Assembly (NCBI RefSeq): GCF_964019585.1
Contig: NZ_OZ026454.1
Coordinates: 186,001 to 250,000, forward strand
Direction: 5' to 3'
Origin: Candidatus Mesenet endosymbiont of Agriotes lineatus
Lineage (GTDB): Bacteria; Pseudomonadota; Alphaproteobacteria; Rickettsiales; Anaplasmataceae
Length of the DNA stretch: 64,000 nt
Part shown: piece after piece, positions 10,039 to 19,035 of the stretch
How positions within the stretch are numbered: position 1 is the stretch's first letter
Layout: every line of letters starts with the position of its first letter
Made by a program: the position numbers and the translations under genes
The notes under the pieces: generated by a model
Database searches by the model: none
Seen by the model: only the letters and a program-made list of their open reading frames with translations
What the model was told of the DNA's origin: nothing

Positions 10039-10521
10039 ATGAAGTTAAAAAAAGTTCAATACTGGTTTTTTATAGAACTTATCAGAGGTTTATACATTAC
10101 TTTAAAGTATATGTTTAAGCCTAAGGTGACTATAAGATACCCTATGGAAAAAGGTCCCTTAAGTGCAAGGTTTCGTGGGGAGCATGCCTTGCGTCTATAT
10201 CCAAACGGTGAGGAACGTTGTATAGCATGCAAATTGTGTGAGGTAATATGTCCAGCACAAGCAATTGTTATCGAAGCAGAGGAACGTCAAGACGGAAGTA
10301 GGCGTGCTACACGCTACGATATTGATATGACAAAATGTATATATTGTGGTCTTTGTCAAGAGGCTTGCCCTGTTGATGCAATCGTTGAAGGCCCAAATTT
10401 TGAATTTGCAACTGAGACAAGAGAGGAGCTAATGTACAACAAAGAAAAATTGCTATCTAACGGTAAAATTTGGGAAGAAGCTATAGTAGCTAGGTTAGAA
10501 AAGAATCAACCGTATTACTGA
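10039..10521 (+). CDS. nuoI: NADH-quinone oxidoreductase subunit I
   Basis: 160 residues from the ATG at 10039. A GTG nine bases upstream is an alternative, and neither has a clear Shine-Dalgarno. Two 4Fe-4S ferredoxin motifs are intact: [12 protein letters not shown] (cysteines 61, 64, 67, 71) and [12 protein letters not shown] (100, 103, 106, 110). They carry clusters N6a and N6b of complex I. Length and N-terminus agree with rickettsial NuoI. The rest of the nuo genes are not in this window, so complex I genes are dispersed here. It converges with fabF. Confidence 0.95.
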   Translation: MKLKKVQYWFFIELIRGLYITLKYMFKPKVTIRYPMEKGPLSARFRGEHALRLYPNGEERCIACKLCEVICPAQAIVIEAEERQDGSRRATRYDIDMTKCIYCGLCQEACPVDAIVEGPNFEFATETREELMYNKEKLLSNGKIWEEAIVARLEKNQPYY

Positions 10522-10566
10522 TTTGTTTATAAATTAAAACATATTGATAAATTATTATAGCAGTAA

Positions 10567-11847
10567 TCAGCGCACCTTACCAAAAATTAAGGATGCATTA
10601 GTACCACCAAAACCAAACGAATTTGATAGAACAAAATCAATTTTATGTTCTTGTGCTTTAAAAGGTACAAAGTTTAAGTCACAACCTTCAGATGGATTGA
10701 ATAAATTTAAAGTTGGTGGTATTATGCCATCTTCTAGTGCAAGAATAGAAAATATTGCTTCAACACTACCTGCTGCCCCAAGCAAATGTCCTATAGATGA
10801 TTTTGTTGAAGAAATTGGCACTTTATAAGCATGATCCTCAAATAAACTTTTGATAGCATTAACTTCTGCCAAATCTCCAAGTGGCGTTGAGGTACCATGA
10901 GCATTTATATACCCTATCTTATTCGGTTCAATATTTGCACTTCTTAAAGCAAGTTGCATAGCTCTTTTTCCACCAGCACCATCTTCCCTTGGAGCAGTGA
11001 TATGATGTGCATCCCCTGAAAGACCATAACCTAAAAATTCTGCATATATTTTAGCATTACGCCTTTTTGCATATTCATATTCTTCAAGTATTACTACACC
11101 TGCTCCTTCACCCATAACAAAGCCATCACGCTCTTTGTCCCACGGCCTTGAAGCTTTGTCAGGTTCGTCATTAAATTTAGTTGATAGCGCCTTAGCTGCT
11201 GCAAACCCTGCAATTCCTAGCCTGCATAAAGTAGCTTCTGCACTGCCAGCAATTACAATATCTACTTCCCCTAATTTTATCATCCGTGCAGCACTTACAA
11301 TTGCATGAGCCCCTGTTGCACATGCTGTAACTGCTGAATCATTTGGACCTTCAATACCATATTTAATTGAGATATGACCAGAAATTAAATTGATCAAACT
11401 TGCAGGAACAAAAAAAGGGCTGACTCTTCTTGGACCTTTCTCACTTAAGCATACAACTGTTTCTTCTATACGTGGCAAGCCACCAATTCCAGAACCTACA
11501 ACAACTCCAATACGTCCAGGATCAACACTTTCTATAAGCTGAGAGTTGCAAACAAGGCCGGCATCTTCAACTGCTTGTTGTGCTGCAACAAGACCATAAT
11601 GAATAAAAGCATCCATTTTTCTGATATCTTTTTCATTTATATAATCTGTAAGCTCAAGGCCATATTGACCGCTTTCAGATTTTAAAGGAACTTGCCCACC
11701 AATTTTACAACTAAGATCCTCTATGCAGAATCTATCGATAAGTTTGATTCCAGATTCCCCGTTAATTAACCTCTTCCATGTATTTTGAATATTTGCTGCC
11801 AAGGGAGTTACCAGACCAAGGCCAGTAATTACTACTCGCTTGTTCAT
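10567..11847 (-). CDS. fabF: Beta-ketoacyl-ACP synthase II
   Basis: 426 residues, thiolase fold. The catalytic triad is visible: Cys176 (TACATG), His317 (NAHGTSTPLGD) and His354 (SSIGHLLGAAG). It condenses malonyl-ACP with acyl-ACP in type II fatty acid elongation. It follows acpP by five bases, the usual acpP-fabF operon, so carrier and condensing enzyme are made together. Confidence 0.96.
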   Translation of the reverse strand: MNKRVVITGLGLVTPLAANIQNTWKRLINGESGIKLIDRFCIEDLSCKIGGQVPLKSESGQYGLELTDYINEKDIRKMDAFIHYGLVAAQQAVEDAGLVCNSQLIESVDPGRIGVVVGSGIGGLPRIEETVVCLSEKGPRRVSPFFVPASLINLISGHISIKYGIEGPNDSAVTACATGAHAIVSAARMIKLGEVDIVIAGSAEATLCRLGIAGFAAAKALSTKFNDEPDKASRPWDKERDGFVMGEGAGVVILEEYEYAKRRNAKIYAEFLGYGLSGDAHHITAPREDGAGGKRAMQLALRSANIEPNKIGYINAHGTSTPLGDLAEVNAIKSLFEDHAYKVPISSTKSSIGHLLGAAGSVEAIFSILALEDGIIPPTLNLFNPSEGCDLNFVPFKAQEHKIDFVLSNSFGFGGTNASLIFGKVR

Positions 11848-11852
11848 AAGTG

Positions 11853-12149
11853 TTAATTGCTTTTTAGTTTGTTTTCTATATACTTTACTATATCACCTAA
11901 ATTTTGCATTTTTTGTGCATCATCGTCTGATATGCTAATGCTGAATGCATCTTCAACAGCCATAATAACCTCAACTGTATCTAAACTATCTGCTCCGAGG
12001 TCATTAAATGTTGAAGAGGTACTAAGTTGGCTTATATCTTTTTTAAATTGGTTTGATATAATCTCCTTTACCCTACTTTCTATACTTTCATTTGATTCTG
12101 AAGAATCTTCAGTTTTTACACTTTCATTCATTGCATCTAGCTCAGCCAT
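11853..12149 (-). CDS. acpP: Acyl carrier protein
   Basis: 98 residues from the ATG at 12149, which follows TTGAGAGGATAT. A TTG four codons upstream overlaps that ribosome site and is unlikely. The phosphopantetheine attachment site is Ser55 in GADSLDTVE. The core (from about residue 22) is a normal ACP, but the first about 20 residues form an acidic, Ser/Glu-rich extension absent from most ACPs of about 78 residues. ACP carries growing acyl chains for fatty acid and lipid synthesis. It is cotranscribed with fabF. Confidence 0.93.
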   Translation of the reverse strand: MAELDAMNESVKTEDSSESNESIESRVKEIISNQFKKDISQLSTSSTFNDLGADSLDTVEVIMAVEDAFSISISDDDAQKMQNLGDIVKYIENKLKSN

Positions 12150-12300
12150 ATATCCTCTCAACTTATCAAATGGGTATTTTTAATATATGGTATAGAAATA
12201 TTTATACATTTGCAATATTTTTAAATTTAATCTTTATGTCATGTCAGCTTGACAGTTACTATTTTAATCCTTAATAATAACATTTAGCTGTAAGAAAGAC

Positions 12301-13329
12301 ATGAGAAAATTTTTCATTGCTACTGTAATTCTATTAGTTACCCTGACTTCAATATATTTTCAAAATCAAAGACTAAACAGCAGTGATGAAGTAGTCAATG
12401 TGTACTCTACACGGAAAGAAGAATTAATGCACTCATTGTTTGATGAGTTTACCAAAGAAACAGGTATAAAAATTAATTATATTAACGATGATTATGCTCA
12501 ATTGCTTATAAGGATAGAAAATGAGAACAATGGTGATTTATTTTTAACTGCTGATGTAACAAATTTAATTTCAGCAAAAAGAAGGGGACTACTATCTAAA
12601 ATAGAGTCTAAGATACTTGTAGATGCGATTCCAGAGAGTTTTAGAGATGGCGATAATTATTGGTTTGGTTTAACAAAAAGAACAAGAATTTTAGTTTATA
12701 ATAAGGAACTTGTTGATGCTGGAAATCTTAGTAATTACGAAGATCTAGCGAATCCAAAATGGAAAGGAAAAATACTTACGCGTTCCTCTAGCAGTCCATA
12801 TAATCAATCACTTATTGCATTTATGATTGCAACTGACGGCTTAGAGTATACAAAAGAGTGGATCAAAGGATTAGTTTATAATTTTGCAAGAAAGCCAAGT
12901 GGTGGCGATATAGATCAAATCTATGCAGCAGCAGCAGGTGAAGGAGCAATTGCTATTGTTAACAGCTATTACTTTGCTAGAGTACTTGCCTCTGATAAAG
13001 CATATGATAAAAAAGCATCTGAGAGATTAAAAGTTTTCTTTCCCAATCAGAACAGCAACGGAGCTATGATTAATATAAGTGGTGGTGCGGTGATAAAAAA
13101 TGCAAAAAATAAGGATAATGCTATTAGGCTATTAGAATTTTTAGTAAGCAAAAAGGCGCAATATTTATATACAGAAATGAATCACGAATATCCTATAAGG
13201 GATGATGTTGAGGTTTCACAAATACTAAAAGCTTGGGATCATTATAAACAGAGTGATCTACCTCTTCAAGAGCTTGATAAATACTTAAATGAATCTATAA
13301 TGATAGCAGATCAATGTGGGTGGAAGTAA
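12301..13329 (+). CDS. fbpA: Iron(III) ABC transporter, periplasmic binding protein
   Basis: 342 residues. An N-terminal signal or anchor (about 4-20) precedes VVNVYSTRKEELMHSLFDEF, the start of the FbpA/FutA class of ferric-binding proteins. Tyr-rich segments around SSSPYNQSL and IVNSYYFARVLAS fit the iron-ligating tyrosine pair. It would capture Fe3+ in the periplasm and hand it to an FbpB/FbpC type permease, whose genes are not in the window. It stands alone, convergent with an unknown gene. The family is secure; the exact symbol is less so. Confidence 0.85.
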   Translation: MRKFFIATVILLVTLTSIYFQNQRLNSSDEVVNVYSTRKEELMHSLFDEFTKETGIKINYINDDYAQLLIRIENENNGDLFLTADVTNLISAKRRGLLSKIESKILVDAIPESFRDGDNYWFGLTKRTRILVYNKELVDAGNLSNYEDLANPKWKGKILTRSSSSPYNQSLIAFMIATDGLEYTKEWIKGLVYNFARKPSGGDIDQIYAAAAGEGAIAIVNSYYFARVLASDKAYDKKASERLKVFFPNQNSNGAMINISGGAVIKNAKNKDNAIRLLEFLVSKKAQYLYTEMNHEYPIRDDVEVSQILKAWDHYKQSDLPLQELDKYLNESIMIADQCGWK

Positions 13330-13382
13330 AATAACCGTGATTTTCAGATATAAATGAAGCAGATAATGGTTAGCTGTTGCTT

Positions 13383-14219
13383 TTAATTTTTAATAATTTG
13401 CTCTTCCTCAATGCTTTTAGAAAGTTTCATATCTTCTAATTTTTGATTTGGCTTTATACAGTAGTGCATCACTAGTCCTACTATTAATCCCGCAAAAATT
13501 GATGTCGCTGTAAAAACCAGAGCAACCATTTGTGCAATAAAGTTAGAAGAAGAAAAATGTAGCATTGTAGCTACTGCTAAAAATACTAGCGTCGTACTGC
13601 TTCCACAAATAAATGGCTTTCTGTTTAGGGAATTTTTGATTTCATTGGTAGTTTTTCTACTATCTGTTTGCCCTTGTTGTCGAATTAAAGTGTTAACTTG
13701 TACAGCATCATGGTCTTCATCAGTGTTGTAATCTAGATTAACTGTGCTATATAATTCTGGATCTACTTTAATTTTTTTTCTTCGATTAGCAATATAATTA
13801 TTAATCACTATATTGCCATGTTGATAATTAGTTAAAACATCTAGTACTTTAAGCGTATTGTCATCCATATCAGAATGAAACTGATTTTCAATACAGCTAT
13901 CCCCTACTATAATTACTTCTATTTTATTTTGTTGAGCAGATAGAAACTCTAAAATAAAATCTTTTGTTGTATCTCTTGTGACACGAATGATTCTCTGAGG
14001 TGTTAAATTTTTAACAATTAAAAAAATATCACTTTGCAGTGATATTAAGCTATCTTCATCATCAAGGTTAATAATATCATCATGAGAAAATATAGCACAT
14101 AATTTACTATCATCTAAATAATAATCTTCTTTTTGGAAAGGAAAACTTTTTATGACATTAAGTAAATCACTTAAGTTGTTTGAGTTATTATAAGATTTAC
14201 TACCAATGTATAACGTCAT
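13383..14219 (-). CDS. Unknown protein with two C-terminal membrane segments
   Basis: 278 residues of no family I recognise. Residues 1-200 are soluble and acidic. Two hydrophobic helices (about 205-222 and 228-253) form a hairpin near the C-terminus, followed by a 25-residue charged tail. This soluble-domain plus hairpin layout recurs in other Wolbachia unknowns and is compatible with, but does not prove, insertion into host or bacterial membranes. The ATG follows a GGGGGG run (GGGGGGTGCTTAA). Confidence 0.6.
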   Translation of the reverse strand: MTLYIGSKSYNNSNNLSDLLNVIKSFPFQKEDYYLDDSKLCAIFSHDDIINLDDEDSLISLQSDIFLIVKNLTPQRIIRVTRDTTKDFILEFLSAQQNKIEVIIVGDSCIENQFHSDMDDNTLKVLDVLTNYQHGNIVINNYIANRRKKIKVDPELYSTVNLDYNTDEDHDAVQVNTLIRQQGQTDSRKTTNEIKNSLNRKPFICGSSTTLVFLAVATMLHFSSSNFIAQMVALVFTATSIFAGLIVGLVMHYCIKPNQKLEDMKLSKSIEEEQIIKN

Positions 14220-14331
14220 TTAAGCACCCCCCATGATTACTTAAAATTAAGTAGAACTATTTTAATGCTTCAGGTCAACAATTATAGTACATTATAGAAA
14301 TTTTTTAATATGGATTTTAAGAAAAATTTAG

Positions 14332-14751
14332 TTAAATACTTTTTTCTTCACTATCTTCTTTTTCTTCTTTATCTTTTAATTTGTTTTCATTAGATTTTGA
14401 TTGATCTTGCTTATTTATCTTCTTATTTCTATTTGTGTTTGGTTCTTTGCCTAGGATTTCTGATATAGCTGTCTTTAGTACTTTTATCTCAACCTTAGGA
14501 GCTATTTCAACTGAAAAAGTTGAATTTGCTGTATCAATCTTGCTCACCACCCCCATAATGCCACCAGAAGTAACAATTTTGTCTCCACGTTTAATTGCAT
14601 CAAGCAGCTTATTATGTTCTTTTAGTTTTTTTTGTTGCGGCCTAATTATAAGGAAATAAAACACAATAAATATTAAAATTAGGGGAACAAAACCAGCAAT
14701 CATACTTGAAGAACTCGCATTCTCTGCAGCAAAAGCTTTAGAGTAAAACAT
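14332..14751 (-). CDS. yajC: Preprotein translocase accessory subunit YajC
   Basis: 139 residues. One membrane helix (about 17-38, FVPLILIFIVFYFLIIRPQQ) is followed by the conserved cytosolic part with DKIVTSGGIMG and VEIAPKVEIKVLK. The last about 40 residues are a Lys/Glu/Asn-rich tail. YajC is an auxiliary partner of SecDF in Sec export. No secDF neighbours are present here. Confidence 0.92.
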   Translation of the reverse strand: MFYSKAFAAENASSSSMIAGFVPLILIFIVFYFLIIRPQQKKLKEHNKLLDAIKRGDKIVTSGGIMGVVSKIDTANSTFSVEIAPKVEIKVLKTAISEILGKEPNTNRNKKINKQDQSKSNENKLKDKEEKEDSEEKSI

Positions 14752-14884
14752 AAATAAACTAACCCTATAAAAAATTTAGCTTATTGTAAGAAAAAGTGGT
14801 GTCAAGTAATTTATCGCGAATAAAACTTGTTGTATTAAGCATTAGCTTATTGTATCCTTAAGCTATTATTGATTTATTCAAGAC

Positions 14885-16378
14885 ATGCTTGAAGTAGTAT
14901 TTACAGCTTATAATATTGGTTCTTTTTTAAAAGCAGCTGTGGTTGTTATTGGGTTATTTGAAGGGTTTAGTGATATAGGTAGCTTGAAAGAGCATGAGGA
15001 ACAAGTCCTCTCTTACATTAAAAATTTTGGTAATTTTACTGGAAAATTTGGAGAATTTTTACCAATAACGCTGCAAAACAAAGACAACAATGATCAATTA
15101 ATATTGGTTATAGGTTTTGGTAAAAAGGATGAGTGGGATGAAAATAAAGCATTAAGCAGTGGAGGTATAATATACTCTAAGCTTAAAGAATTACAACTGA
15201 AACAGGCTGCTATTCTTATTGATGGCAATGAACCAAATTTGAGTACAAATATTGCGTATGGGGCATCTTTACGCAGCTTTAAATTTGATAAATATATTAC
15301 TAAAGTGAAGGAAGAAACAATAGATCCAGAAAAAATCACACTTTTAGTCAGTGAAAATCATCTAAAAGATGTACAAAACTTGTACAACGATTTAATTGAA
15401 GAGGGTCAAGGTATTTTTTTGGCGCGTTCTCTTGTTAGTGAGCCACCAAACACATTGTATCCTGAATCATATGCCCAGGAGATTAAAAAAGAGCTTTCTA
15501 AGCTTGACTTAGACGTTGAAATTTTAAACGAAAGTGACATGCGCAAGAAAGGGATGGGTGCGCTGCTTGGAGTTGGTCAGGGTAGTGAAAAAGAGTCAAG
15601 GTTGGTAGTAATAAAATGGGATGGAGGACCTAAGAATCAAAAGCCTATTGCCCTTGTTGGTAAGGGTATAACGTTTGATACTGGTGGGATTTCTCTAAAA
15701 CCTGCACGTGGAATGTGGGAAATGAAATATGATATGGCAGGTTCCGCAGCGGTGGTGGGTATTATGCGTACTTTAGCAGGACGTAAAGCCAAGGTCAACG
15801 CTATAGGAGTAGTTGCCCTTGCAGAAAATGCAATAGGTGGTAATGCCCAAAGACCGAGTGATATAGTAACCTCAATGTCTGGACAAACAATTGAAGTGCT
15901 AAATACCGATGCTGAAGGCAGATTGGTACTTGCAGATGCTCTTTGGTATACGCAAAAGATGTTTGCACCACAGGTTATGATTAATCTAGCAACTTTAACT
16001 GGTGCCATAGTAGTTGCCTTGGGAAATAATCAGTATGCAGGGCTGTTTTCAAATAATGAAGAGTTAGCAAATAACTTACTCAATGCTGGCAATGAATCAG
16101 GCGAAAAGCTATGGCAATTTCCTCTGAGTGAAGAGTATAATAAAATGATTGATTCTCCAGTTGCTGATATGCAAAACATTGTCACAGTTGGTTCTGGTGC
16201 AGATAGTATTACAGCTGCTCAGTTTTTACAGCGTTTTGTATATAATACTGCTTGGGCTCACTTGGATATTGCAGGTACAGCTTGGAATAAGGAAGGTACA
16301 TATATATGTCCAAAAGGGGCAACTGGTTTTGGTGTTAGATTATTAAATAGGCTTGTTGCAAAATATTACGAAAATTAA
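14885..16378 (+). CDS. pepA: Leucyl aminopeptidase (M17)
   Basis: 497 residues. The signature NTDAEGRLVLADAL, plus KGITFDTGGISLKP and KYDMAGSAAVVG, supply the two-metal site and active-site Lys and Arg. The cytosolic hexamer trims N-terminal residues from peptides. In other bacteria the same protein can bind DNA in recombination and regulation. The purN ATG starts on the base after its stop, so the two genes form an operon. Confidence 0.96.
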   Translation: MLEVVFTAYNIGSFLKAAVVVIGLFEGFSDIGSLKEHEEQVLSYIKNFGNFTGKFGEFLPITLQNKDNNDQLILVIGFGKKDEWDENKALSSGGIIYSKLKELQLKQAAILIDGNEPNLSTNIAYGASLRSFKFDKYITKVKEETIDPEKITLLVSENHLKDVQNLYNDLIEEGQGIFLARSLVSEPPNTLYPESYAQEIKKELSKLDLDVEILNESDMRKKGMGALLGVGQGSEKESRLVVIKWDGGPKNQKPIALVGKGITFDTGGISLKPARGMWEMKYDMAGSAAVVGIMRTLAGRKAKVNAIGVVALAENAIGGNAQRPSDIVTSMSGQTIEVLNTDAEGRLVLADALWYTQKMFAPQVMINLATLTGAIVVALGNNQYAGLFSNNEELANNLLNAGNESGEKLWQFPLSEEYNKMIDSPVADMQNIVTVGSGADSITAAQFLQRFVYNTAWAHLDIAGTAWNKEGTYICPKGATGFGVRLLNRLVAKYYEN

Positions 16379-16996
16379 ATGCCCGTAAAAAAAATTAAGT
16401 TAGGGGTACTAATCTCTGGAAGAGGTTCTAATATGCAAGCTCTGGTAAATGCTTGCTTAGATGATAATTTTCCAGCTCAAGTTGAATGCGTTATTTCAAA
16501 TAACCCTGATGCACAAGGAATGTTGTCCGCTAGAAAGCATAATATTTTAACCTTTGAAGTAGAAAATAATCCTTTAGATATATATAGAATTAACACAATA
16601 TTACATAGTTATGATGTTAACTTAGTCTGCCTTGCAGGTTTTATGAGATTACTTAGTGCTGATTTCTTAAGGAAGTGGAAAAGTAAAGTAATTAACATTC
16701 ATCCTTCTTTACTTCCCGCATTTAAAGGTTTAAATGCACAAAGGCAAGCATTAGATGCAGGTGTTAAAATTACTGGATGCACTGTACATTATGTTGTTCC
16801 TGAAGTAGATGCTGGACCTATAATTTTTCAAGCAGCAGTTCCAGTGTTACAAAACGATAATGTAGCAATTCTATCTGAACGTATCTTAAAAGTGGAGCAT
16901 ATATGTTACCCGCATTCTGTAAAACTGATTGCAGAAAATAAGATCATATTGAAAAATAATATCGCAACATCAAGTGAGGTGCTAAGTTTGATTTGA
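16379..16996 (+). CDS. purN: Phosphoribosylglycinamide formyltransferase
   Basis: 205 residues. The GAR-binding segment SGRGSNMQALV is at about residues 13-23. The motif INIHPSLLPAFKGLNAQ and the downstream DAGVKITGCTVHYV with VDAGPII supply the catalytic Asn, His and Asp. It transfers formyl from 10-formyl-THF to GAR in de novo purine synthesis, a pathway kept by Wolbachia but lost in Rickettsia. It abuts pepA and overlaps the 3' end of the convergent esterase gene by 15 bases. Confidence 0.95.
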   Translation: MPVKKIKLGVLISGRGSNMQALVNACLDDNFPAQVECVISNNPDAQGMLSARKHNILTFEVENNPLDIYRINTILHSYDVNLVCLAGFMRLLSADFLRKWKSKVINIHPSLLPAFKGLNAQRQALDAGVKITGCTVHYVVPEVDAGPIIFQAAVPVLQNDNVAILSERILKVEHICYPHSVKLIAENKIILKNNIATSSEVLSLI

Positions 16997-17629
16997 AAAG
17001 TATTGTTTAATAAATTCAGCTCCGAGCTTTATTCCTTTATTATCAATAGTATGCCCTATCCCATCTAAACGATGACTTTCTATTTCTATATTATTGCTAG
17101 TTAAAGCTTCTACTGCTGCTTCAAAAGCAGTAAAAGGAACAACCACATCATCTCTGCTATGAATTATGCATATATTAGGCTTTGACTTTAATTCTCTAGG
17201 CAGTTTTGATGGTGCTACTAGTCTTCCTGAATATGCAACAACTGAAGAGCAAGGATTAGAGCGACGAAGAGATGTATGAAGAGCAAGCATCGCTCCTTGT
17301 GAAAAACCAACTAAAGATAATTGCTTTTCACTAAAACCAAAACTCTTAAGCTTCATATCAATAAAATCATTTAAGATATCAGCTGCTTTTTTTATGCCAG
17401 TAAGTATAGCGACCTCACTTCTATCCTCTAAGCTGAACCATTGATAGCCACCAACTTCACGCTCAAATGGAGCATTTGGTGCAACAAAAAAAGAGTTTGG
17501 CAAAAATTTACTCATTGCTTTGCCAATTTCAATAAAATTGTTACCGCTTGCACCCCACCCATGTAGTAAAATTACTAAATTTTCCGCTGACTTATCTAAG
17601 CAGAATTCAGGACCACTTATTTCAACCAT
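16982..17629 (-). CDS. Alpha/beta-hydrolase, carboxylesterase/phospholipase type
   Basis: 215 residues. The oxyanion-hole segment LLHGWGASGNNF is at about 21-32, the nucleophile Ser lies in GFSQGAML, and IHSRDDVVVP and GIGHTID supply the Asp and His. This is the family of small carboxylesterases related to acyl-protein thioesterases and YpfH. A short-chain ester or thioester substrate is likely but not proven. It converges on purN with overlapping 3' ends. Confidence 0.88.
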   Translation of the reverse strand: MVEISGPEFCLDKSAENLVILLHGWGASGNNFIEIGKAMSKFLPNSFFVAPNAPFEREVGGYQWFSLEDRSEVAILTGIKKAADILNDFIDMKLKSFGFSEKQLSLVGFSQGAMLALHTSLRRSNPCSSVVAYSGRLVAPSKLPRELKSKPNICIIHSRDDVVVPFTAFEAAVEALTSNNIEIESHRLDGIGHTIDNKGIKLGAEFIKQYFSNQT

Positions 17630-17702
17630 AGCCTATAAAAATACTTAACTCTTAAAGGTTACTTATTATTTAGATTTATTCAATAAATATTAAAATTGTG
17701 AA

Positions 17703-18782
17703 TCATACAACTGATATTCTTTGAAATAAGTTAGTATTACTTACCTGTTGTAAAGTAGTATCAGGATTTTTTTGCATCACCCATGGATCATTTCTCTTGT
17801 TCAACAGTGGAATAAGAAATTTGTAATCTTCTTCAGTGTAAACTTGTATAGTATTTTCCTTACTAGGAGAATAAGTATATCTTATATCAGCGCACACATC
17901 CAACAGTGAGTTAGTAATGTCAACATTACGAGACTTTATTGCTAAATTTAGTGGCGTGCAACCATTCTGATCAACACAGTTTAATCTTGCACCCTTTTTT
18001 ATTAGTCGCTTAACTATTTCAAGATTTTCTAATTCAACTGCGTGATGAAGAAGTGTCTGATCTTTATTATGCTTTAAGTTTATATCAATATCACATAACA
18101 TTATATGAATTATATCATGTCTTTTACATTTTACTGCAGAATCAAAGAGCTCATGATACTTTTTACCTATTAAGAGCTTATTTTTAACAACTTTTATCAA
18201 GGAATCAAATATTTCAAATTTCCCATATTTTATAGAATAATATAATGTTGATATATCAACAGGAGCGCCGTTTTTTATTAAAAGTTCTACTATTTTGTCC
18301 TCATTACATTTTATTGCATAATTGAGTAAGCGTTCACTATTAATGTGCTTAAAGAGTAATTTACTTGCCTCAGTGTTACTTAATAAATCTTCTATTACTT
18401 CAGGACTTTGCTTGATATTTTTTAATATGAGCCGTTTAAATCCTTCTTCGGTTGTAATATATTCATTATCTATCCTTAATAAATTAAAAATAGCTTCTCG
18501 ACTATGCTCTCTTTTTAAGAGATTAATTAATTTCTCAACATTTATAGAGTAGTTATTTACATTCAAAATTTCTGCTAAATCTTGAGCTATATAAGAACTA
18601 TCAAACTTATTCTTGCTTATACCCTCAAGTAGCTTTATGAATTCTGTTTCACTTTTATGATTTATCTTTCCAATGTGTGAAGGAGAGCTTAGTAGCTTAT
18701 GTACATTAATTTCTATAGTTATACTAGATTTTTTAGAAAATAAACTTTTTATATATTCTGATAACTTGTGAATAATTGTCAT
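17703..18782 (-). CDS. Ankyrin-repeat protein
   Basis: 359 residues. The N-terminal half (about 1-140) has no clear repeats. From about residue 150 to 310 there are ANK units, the best being DQTLLHHAVELENLEIVKRL and the following CVDQNGCTPLNLAIKSRNVD. The last about 50 residues lack repeats and, unlike other ANK proteins here, show no F-box-like end. There is no Shine-Dalgarno before the ATG. The partner is unknown. The host-interaction role usual for Wolbachia ANK proteins is inference. Confidence 0.85.
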   Translation of the reverse strand: MTIIHKLSEYIKSLFSKKSSITIEINVHKLLSSPSHIGKINHKSETEFIKLLEGISKNKFDSSYIAQDLAEILNVNNYSINVEKLINLLKREHSREAIFNLLRIDNEYITTEEGFKRLILKNIKQSPEVIEDLLSNTEASKLLFKHINSERLLNYAIKCNEDKIVELLIKNGAPVDISTLYYSIKYGKFEIFDSLIKVVKNKLLIGKKYHELFDSAVKCKRHDIIHIMLCDIDINLKHNKDQTLLHHAVELENLEIVKRLIKKGARLNCVDQNGCTPLNLAIKSRNVDITNSLLDVCADIRYTYSPSKENTIQVYTEEDYKFLIPLLNKRNDPWVMQKNPDTTLQQVSNTNLFQRISVV

Positions 18783-18988
18783 TTTTTGTAAAACTTAAAG
18801 ATACTTTATTTTAAAGTAAAAATCTTTAATTTCACTTAAAAAGAGAACAGTTTAATTAAATTCTAGCTTAAAGTTATAATTATCCAAATAAGAGTACAAG
18901 ATAAAAAACTTTATTCTATAATGCTAACTTTCTTTGATAAGCAAATTTTACTAAAAGACTACCGAAAATTAAAATCAGTAGAAATGAA

Positions 18989-19022
18989 AAAAAGAACAAG
19001 TACAGCTGTACTTGTTCTTTTT
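18989..19022 (-). terminator. Rho-independent terminator of groEL
   Basis: A perfect 34-bp palindrome (arms 18989-19005 and 19006-19022, core GTACAGCTGTAC) lies 14 bases past the groEL stop. On the minus strand it runs into a seven-T tract. It is the cleanest terminator in the window. Confidence 0.85.
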
Positions 19023-19035
19023 AGGATACAGTGAC

